This document shows positions 59,064 through 64,000 of a DNA stretch of 64,000 bases, piece by piece (position 1 is the first letter of the stretch; each line of letters starts with the position of its first letter). A model generated the notes under the pieces. The model was not told where the DNA came from. It worked only from the letters and a program-made list of their open reading frames with translations, and did no database searches. Position numbers and translations under genes: made by a program. The DNA is from Halicephalobus mephisto (Eukaryota > Nematoda > Chromadorea > Rhabditida > Panagrolaimidae), in the NCBI GenBank assembly GCA_009193035.1, contig SWDT01000069.1, forward strand, positions 62,001 to 126,000, read 5' to 3'.

Positions 59064-59887
59064 AGTTCGCAGTGATACTGTAGTCATCAATATTGATATT
59101 ATAGTTAATATCATCGGAAAAACGAGGATAATTACCGCACGTCAAATTCATCAATACTTTTGCGAAAGATCTTTCTCGAGCTTTTCAATTAGACATTACT
59201 TTTTTCACAGTGCATAGACTATCTTTGCTTTCATAATGGTTTGCCGAAATAGTCTTTTTCATATTCCAACTTGAAGGAAGATCACTTGATCTGTAACGAA
59301 GGCCTAAAATTTAAAGATTCTTATTTAATCTAATATTCGAACAATTTGCAAGTTAATGCTATCCTCAAGGACGATAACAATGAAGTCAATGTGTTCATTA
59401 TTTAGTAAAGATGTCAATTTTTGTACTTCAAATCCAATTAAAAAACAGAAGTTCAGTGAAAAAAATATAAAACACGAGTCTGTCTGGTGGCATCATAGAA
59501 CCGGTTTGACAACGAATGAGTCGAATTGTAAAATAAGCATTGCGAATTTAAATTTTTTAAATGGCTGTAATAATTGACAGATGGCTTAAATCAAGTGACA
59601 AACATCGAATAACATTCAATTCTGGAAAACCACAACTAGCTGCACTTCCCATAAAGAATCAGAAACCTTTGGAATTTTTTTCAAAAATTGCTTTAGGATA
59701 GTTTTTAATTAAATCAACTACAAACAATTGTTTAACAAGATTCGATCTCGTGAACTTACTCAAACTTCGAAAATGGGTAGTTGTCAGTCGTTCCTCAAAG
59801 GAAGACGGGACAAACAGACCTGTTCCCGATCGCTGCTGTGATTTCCCCTCTTGCCCGTGCGAGACCTTGTTTTATTTCTGCTCCATT

Positions 59888-60932
59888 ATGGAAGATATTG
59901 AATTCATCAACGATGCCGGATTTGATCGATGGAAGGATACTGTACAGTTGGTGAGTTTGCTAAAAATTAGAAATTATTCAGTAAAAAAACCTACAGACAG
60001 GAGAACATGCGGATTGGGTTCTCTCCGACCACGACTTTCACTGGTGGAAGACTGGATTCGGACCTTCTAATTTCAACTTACTCGTTGCTGTTGACAAGAA
60101 AACTAACCGAACTGTAGGTTCCGCAACATCAGCTTACTACGAATCCATAGATGGGTCAGAGCCACTGATGACCTTCGGAATGTTCTTTGTTGCTCCTGAT
60201 TACCGGGGGATAGGGCTGGGCTTAGAGCTGTTCAAGAGAGTCACCGACGAGCCCAGGTTCAAAGACATCAACTGGGGGCTGGACGGGGTCCTTGCAATGA
60301 CTGACAAGTATGCTTCGAGAAAAGGGTACGACAAAGTCGCGAATTGGAGCATCGGTGTCCTCAAGATCCCCGTTGAAAACCTGGATCTAGGTAAACTCGA
60401 CAAAAATGAGGAAGTCAAGATTGTCGATGTAAAGGATGTCGATATGGAGAAGATTATCCAATACGACTTCAACATCCAAGGAAAGAGAGTCAGAAGAGAC
60501 GGAGTAGTGAAGTCCCTTCTTCGAGGAGGCAACTGTTTCAACAAAGTAGCTCTCAACAAGGATGGAGAGATCGTCGGCTATGGTAACATTAGACAAGGCT
60601 ACAAAAATCAACTCTCAGCAGGTCCTATCTACGCGGAGACCCCAGAAATCGCGAGCACCTTACTGAGAGAAATCCTGGAATCCATCCCGAATTTGAAGTC
60701 AGCTTACACCAACCTCTGGATGTTCCCAGCTCATTCGAACAAGGACATCTACGAAATGGTTACGAAACTATCCGATGGGAAGTTTGCTGATTTCGGAGCT
60801 TGCCGTAGACAATTCACGAGAAGCGCCATCGAAGTAAGTCTAAAGATTACTTTTTATCTAAAACGTGTTCAATTTCAGTCCGATAGCAGCAAAATTTTCT
60901 GTGCTACAGATTACGCAATGAGCTTTGCTTAA
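59888..60932 (+). CDS. GNAT-family N-acetyltransferase (nematode-expanded, YitH/DUF1248-like)
   Basis: Three exons, 59888-59950, 59997-60833 and 60879-60932, give 317 residues. The first half holds a GNAT fold with the acetyl-CoA loop FFVAPDYRGIGLGLELFKRV. A second, degenerate GNAT-like half follows (NKDGEIVGYGNIRQGYKNQ; SAYTNLWMFPA). This two-part layout is common in a group expanded in nematodes whose substrates are unknown. The ATG at 59888 begins MEDIEFINDAGFDRW, the point where conservation would start; an earlier in-frame start is not needed. Exon 2 is GC-richer than the spacers around it. Enzymatic acetylation of a small molecule or amine is inferred from the fold. Confidence 0.8.
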
Positions 60933-61691
60933 CCGTGCTGAATTCCATTTAGAAAAAGTTCAAATAGAGTTACTCACATTGAGCTTAGGCTACTTCATAT
61001 ATCGAAAAAGCTAAATTCCCACTCATAATCGTTACAAGATAAATAAACATTGATATCTGCGTCGGTATGAATGAAAACGATGGAGAATAAAGTATTAAAC
61101 GAAATTTATGAATAAAATCCAAAAAGCAAAGGTCAAAGTTCAATCACGACAAAGCTGATGCCAAACATGGCAAGACTGGTCACTTGACTGACCTACTTCC
61201 AAAGCGTTCGTGAATTTCCCATTGATAAGAACCGTAAACAAGATCATTTGGCCTCCACTTCACACCAGAAATCGGTTGCTTGTATTTTTAACGAAGAAAA
61301 ACTAGTTTTCATCGACGAAAAAAACAAGAAAGTGAGATTCAACTTTGACGGGTGATCTAAAGCGCCTCACTTTGGGAACCGTCAAATCTGGCATGATCTC
61401 GAATAAGCCAGTTTTCTCCTTATTATTTCGGGCGAGTCGATGGATTCTCTCGATCAATTCCGCCAGGAGACGCGGTTTTGATCCTCAGCTTTTTGGCGCG
61501 TTTTTTTCATCTTTTTGCTGCTTTTTGATTTGATTTGGGTGATTAGTCCTAGACGATAAGGATACTCGCGGCTCGATTGTTCCCTGATAAATTATGGTTG
61601 TTTTCAAGGTTGCTTTTTAGGAGGATCCGTCTCCCATTAACATTCCTACTAACGACTAACCCCGTTTGTAAACTACTCGTGGAGCCGTTGA
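60933..61691. other. Intergenic spacer before the MRP-type transporter
   Basis: Contains an AATAAA near 61021 for the acetyltransferase gene and the presumed promoter and leader of the ABC transporter. Open frames here are short and unconvincing. Confidence 0.5.
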
Positions 61692-64000
61692 ATGGACGAA
61701 TCGACGAATTGGGCGAGTTCATCGCTCGTTCAGGATTCAAATAGCTCTGATGTCTTGAATGGACTCGATGCATTCTGCGGAGAGCAATTTTGGGTAAGTT
61801 CCCATATATCGACTTTTTAGTTCTGACCCTCGCCTCCTTTCAGACGTCGGATATCTTTAAAAATGAGACTGTTCCGCTGTTCTCACAGTGTTTTCAACAT
61901 ACGGTCCTGGTCTGGGTGCCGGTATTGTTCCTATTTTGTCTGTCTCCGATTTTAATATTTCAAATTACGTTGGAACGGGCGTCTCCACTGCCATGGACAA
62001 AGTTATTAATTGCTAAATTAGTGAGTTTTGGTCTGCGCCAGCTTTCATTCAAGGGTTCGGTTTTTAGATACTAGCTTTAATTTTACTGGTCGATAGTTTA
62101 TTTCTGTTTCTCCTGGCTATCTACGAAGCAATCACGACTGACATCACGAACACCGTGGATTTCATCTACCCTCTGCTGCTCACTTGCTCAATGATCTTGA
62201 TGGCTGTCTTCATTATGGCATGTCAACGCTTTGGGAAAGTGACAAGTGGTGGGATGTTCTTGACCTGGGTGTTGTTTGCAGTATGCGGGCTCCCTGAACT
62301 TTACTGGTGGGTTGCGAATGGTACTCATCCAACTGTAAGTCCATTTGGTTTATGAATAGTTGATCAAGCGTTTGCTTTCAGAAGCTACCCAACTCGGATG
62401 CCCCTCGGTACGTTGCCTACTTGATTTGGTATCCAATCTGCCTCGTTCAAGTGTTCCTCTTTTCGTTTGCCGACTCCCCTGGTCCGGACGCTTACAAGCG
62501 GATGGATGCCCCTGATAATGCGTCTCCGGAAAAGAAATCTTCCTTTATTAATCGTCAAACGATGTGGTGGTTCAACAACGTTTGTGCTCTTGGTGCAAAG
62601 AAACCACTCGAGGTCTCTGATTTGTATTACCTGAATCCTGACGACACGTCTGCTGTGTTGGTTCCTCGGTGGTCCGAACTTTGGGATCCAGCTGTTAAGA
62701 AGTTTATGAAGAAGCAGAAGGATTTGGAGCAGGAATGCCGATCTCGCGTCACTACTGGCTCAAGAAGAGGATCATTGACGACTGGAGATGCTAACGGCAC
62801 AACCCCGTTGTTGAGTGCCAACATTGATCGCCTTGGATTGGTTAGTTTTTCTTATTTCTTTCTTTGACTTATTGGTTTTGTAGGAAGGAGACTATGGATC
62901 TGTTGCTAAGACTGGTGATTGTTTCCCGAAAGTTTCTCCACCTTCAATTGTCCTTCGGCTCTTCTTTCTATTCAAGTGGGATATAGTCTCGGCCATGCTT
63001 GTGAAGTGTGTCTCTGATCTGCTTCAATTTGCGAACCCTCTTCTGTTGAAACAACTGATCAAGTTTACTGAAGACATTAGTTCTCCACTTTGGCTGGGTG
63101 TTTTCTTGTCAGTTTGCATGTTCGTTGCTTCAGAACTCTCTTCTTTGCTCTTGAACCACTACTACTACTTGATGTACCGTGTAGGAACTCGAGTTCAGAC
63201 CTGCTTGACTGCTGCTGTTTACAAGAAAACACTAAGGTTGTCTAATTCCGCAAGAAGAGAAAAAACTGTCGGTGAAATTGTCAACCTGATGGCTATTGAC
63301 ATTGATCGTTTTCAACAAATCACTCCGCAGACTCAGCAGTATTGGTCGACTCCGATGCAGATCAGTTTAGCACTCTTCCTTTTGTGGCAACAGATTGGTG
63401 TTTCTGTTGTCAGTGGTCTGCTGGTTATGCTACTTCTCCTGCCTATCAACTTTGCTATTACGATGAAAATCCGGAAATATCAGATCAATCAGATGCAGGT
63501 CAAAGACGAACGGACAAAGATGGTCAATGAAGTTCTGAATGGAATCAAGGTAATCAAACTATATGCTTGGGAACCTCCTATGGAACAAGTAATTACGAAA
63601 TTGAGGAACAAAGAACTGGCATTGATCAAGAAAGCAGCTTTCTTGAGGACTTTAAGCGATATGCTTAATTGTGCTTCTCCGTTTTTGGTTGCTCTTTCTA
63701 CTTTCACAACTTTCATCCTTGTTGACCCGGCCAATGTTCTGACCCCTGAGATTGCTTTTGTTTCTTTGACGCTTTTCAATCAACTCAGAACACCAATGAG
63801 CACTGTCGCTGAACTTATCTCTCAGACGGTGCAAGTGATTGTCAGCAATCGACGTCTTCAGAACTTTTTGATCGCTGATGAACTCGATGATTACGTAGAG
63901 AAGAAACCGACTGATGAGAGTAAGTTACACTTCCCTTATTCAAGAAATTTACTGGATTCTTTAGACGATGATGACATGATTAATGTGCAAGATGCGTCAA
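61692..64000 (+). CDS. mrp: ABCC/MRP-type ABC transporter, 5' part only
   Basis: Exons 61692-61793, 61844-62020, 62068-62334, 62382-62840, 62884-63919 and 63965 onward; the gene runs off the window before the first nucleotide-binding domain. MRP proteins export organic anions and glutathione conjugates. The start matches long MRPs of the MRP1 group: a glycosylated extracellular N-terminus, then CFQHTVLVWVPVLFLF opening the five-helix TMD0, the L0 linker, and TMD1. The linker carries QTMWWFNNVCALGAKKPLE, and TMD1 includes RVGTRVQTCLTAAVYKKTLRL-like helices (VGTRVQTCLTAAVYKK) and IKLYAWE. The ATG at 61692 precedes DESTNWASSS. Exon phases agree throughout. Several nematode paralogs exist, so I cannot name which one. 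Confidence 0.92.

Larger units (their letters stand above)
57048..59887. other. Gene-poor region with receptor-like and small open-frame remnants
   Basis: 2.8 kb of mostly AT-rich sequence. Possible contents are a 7TM-receptor-like fragment (57820-58024), a 31-residue frame with a hydrophobic start (58968-59063), and a 73-residue frame at 59356-59577 with an ATG but no known features. I cannot support an intact gene. Confidence 0.45.

Noticed and set aside
1..64000. CRISPR arrays, prokaryotic operons or ribosome-binding sites
   Set aside because: The window is intron-bearing nematode nuclear DNA; no regularly spaced identical repeats were seen.

Overview
The window is nuclear DNA from a nematode, most likely a rhabditid (clade V). 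The genes are broken by many very short introns (about 42-55 bases) with GT...TTTCAG or TTTTAG ends. Several start codons sit 2-8 bases behind a TTTCAG-like site, as expected for spliced-leader trans-splicing. The gene content is also nematode-like: a nematode-type nuclear receptor, a 7TM chemoreceptor, paired UNC-93-like and SLC17 transporters, and short genes with 35-45 percent GC. I rebuilt exon structures by hand from splice sites, reading phase and family conservation; where I give a full protein length, all exon phases close.

Layout. Bases 1-12,224 hold a transporter array: an UNC-93-like gene and an SLC17 gene on the minus strand, then a second UNC-93-like gene and a second SLC17 gene on the plus strand. 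The gene order is kept but every orientation is flipped, and the paralogs are patchworks of near-identical and diverged blocks. A third, intron-richer SLC17 gene lies at 17.4-20.1 kb. Between them are a prolylcarboxypeptidase-like (S28) protease and ribosomal protein S3. Bases 21.6-31.2 kb hold a papain-like protease, a GT49 glycosyltransferase, a MSH4 homolog and a 7TM chemoreceptor whose last exon has a broken copy on the other side of MSH4. Bases 31.6-36.0 kb hold a puromycin-sensitive aminopeptidase and a NUDT6-like Nudix protein, transcribed divergently. Bases 36.0-40.9 kb are gene-poor with two degenerate tandem repeats. Bases 40.9-55.3 kb are dense: an unrecognised single-pass membrane protein, LSM7, the DNA polymerase epsilon catalytic subunit with a CKS gene nested antisense in one intron, glutamine synthetase and ELP3. 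A nuclear hormone receptor, a decayed stretch, a GNAT acetyltransferase and the 5' part of an MRP-type ABC transporter finish the window.

How the genes relate. Most are housekeeping genes with unrelated jobs (translation, replication, tRNA modification, mRNA decay and splicing, nitrogen metabolism), packed head-to-head or tail-to-tail. The accessory, fast-changing part is the transporter array, the proteases, the chemoreceptor and the orphan exon-like fragments between them. The most notable items are the CKS gene inside the polymerase intron, an intron present in one UNC-93 copy and absent from the other, the patchwork SLC17 paralogs, a GC-AG intron in glutamine synthetase and the duplicated, broken chemoreceptor exon.
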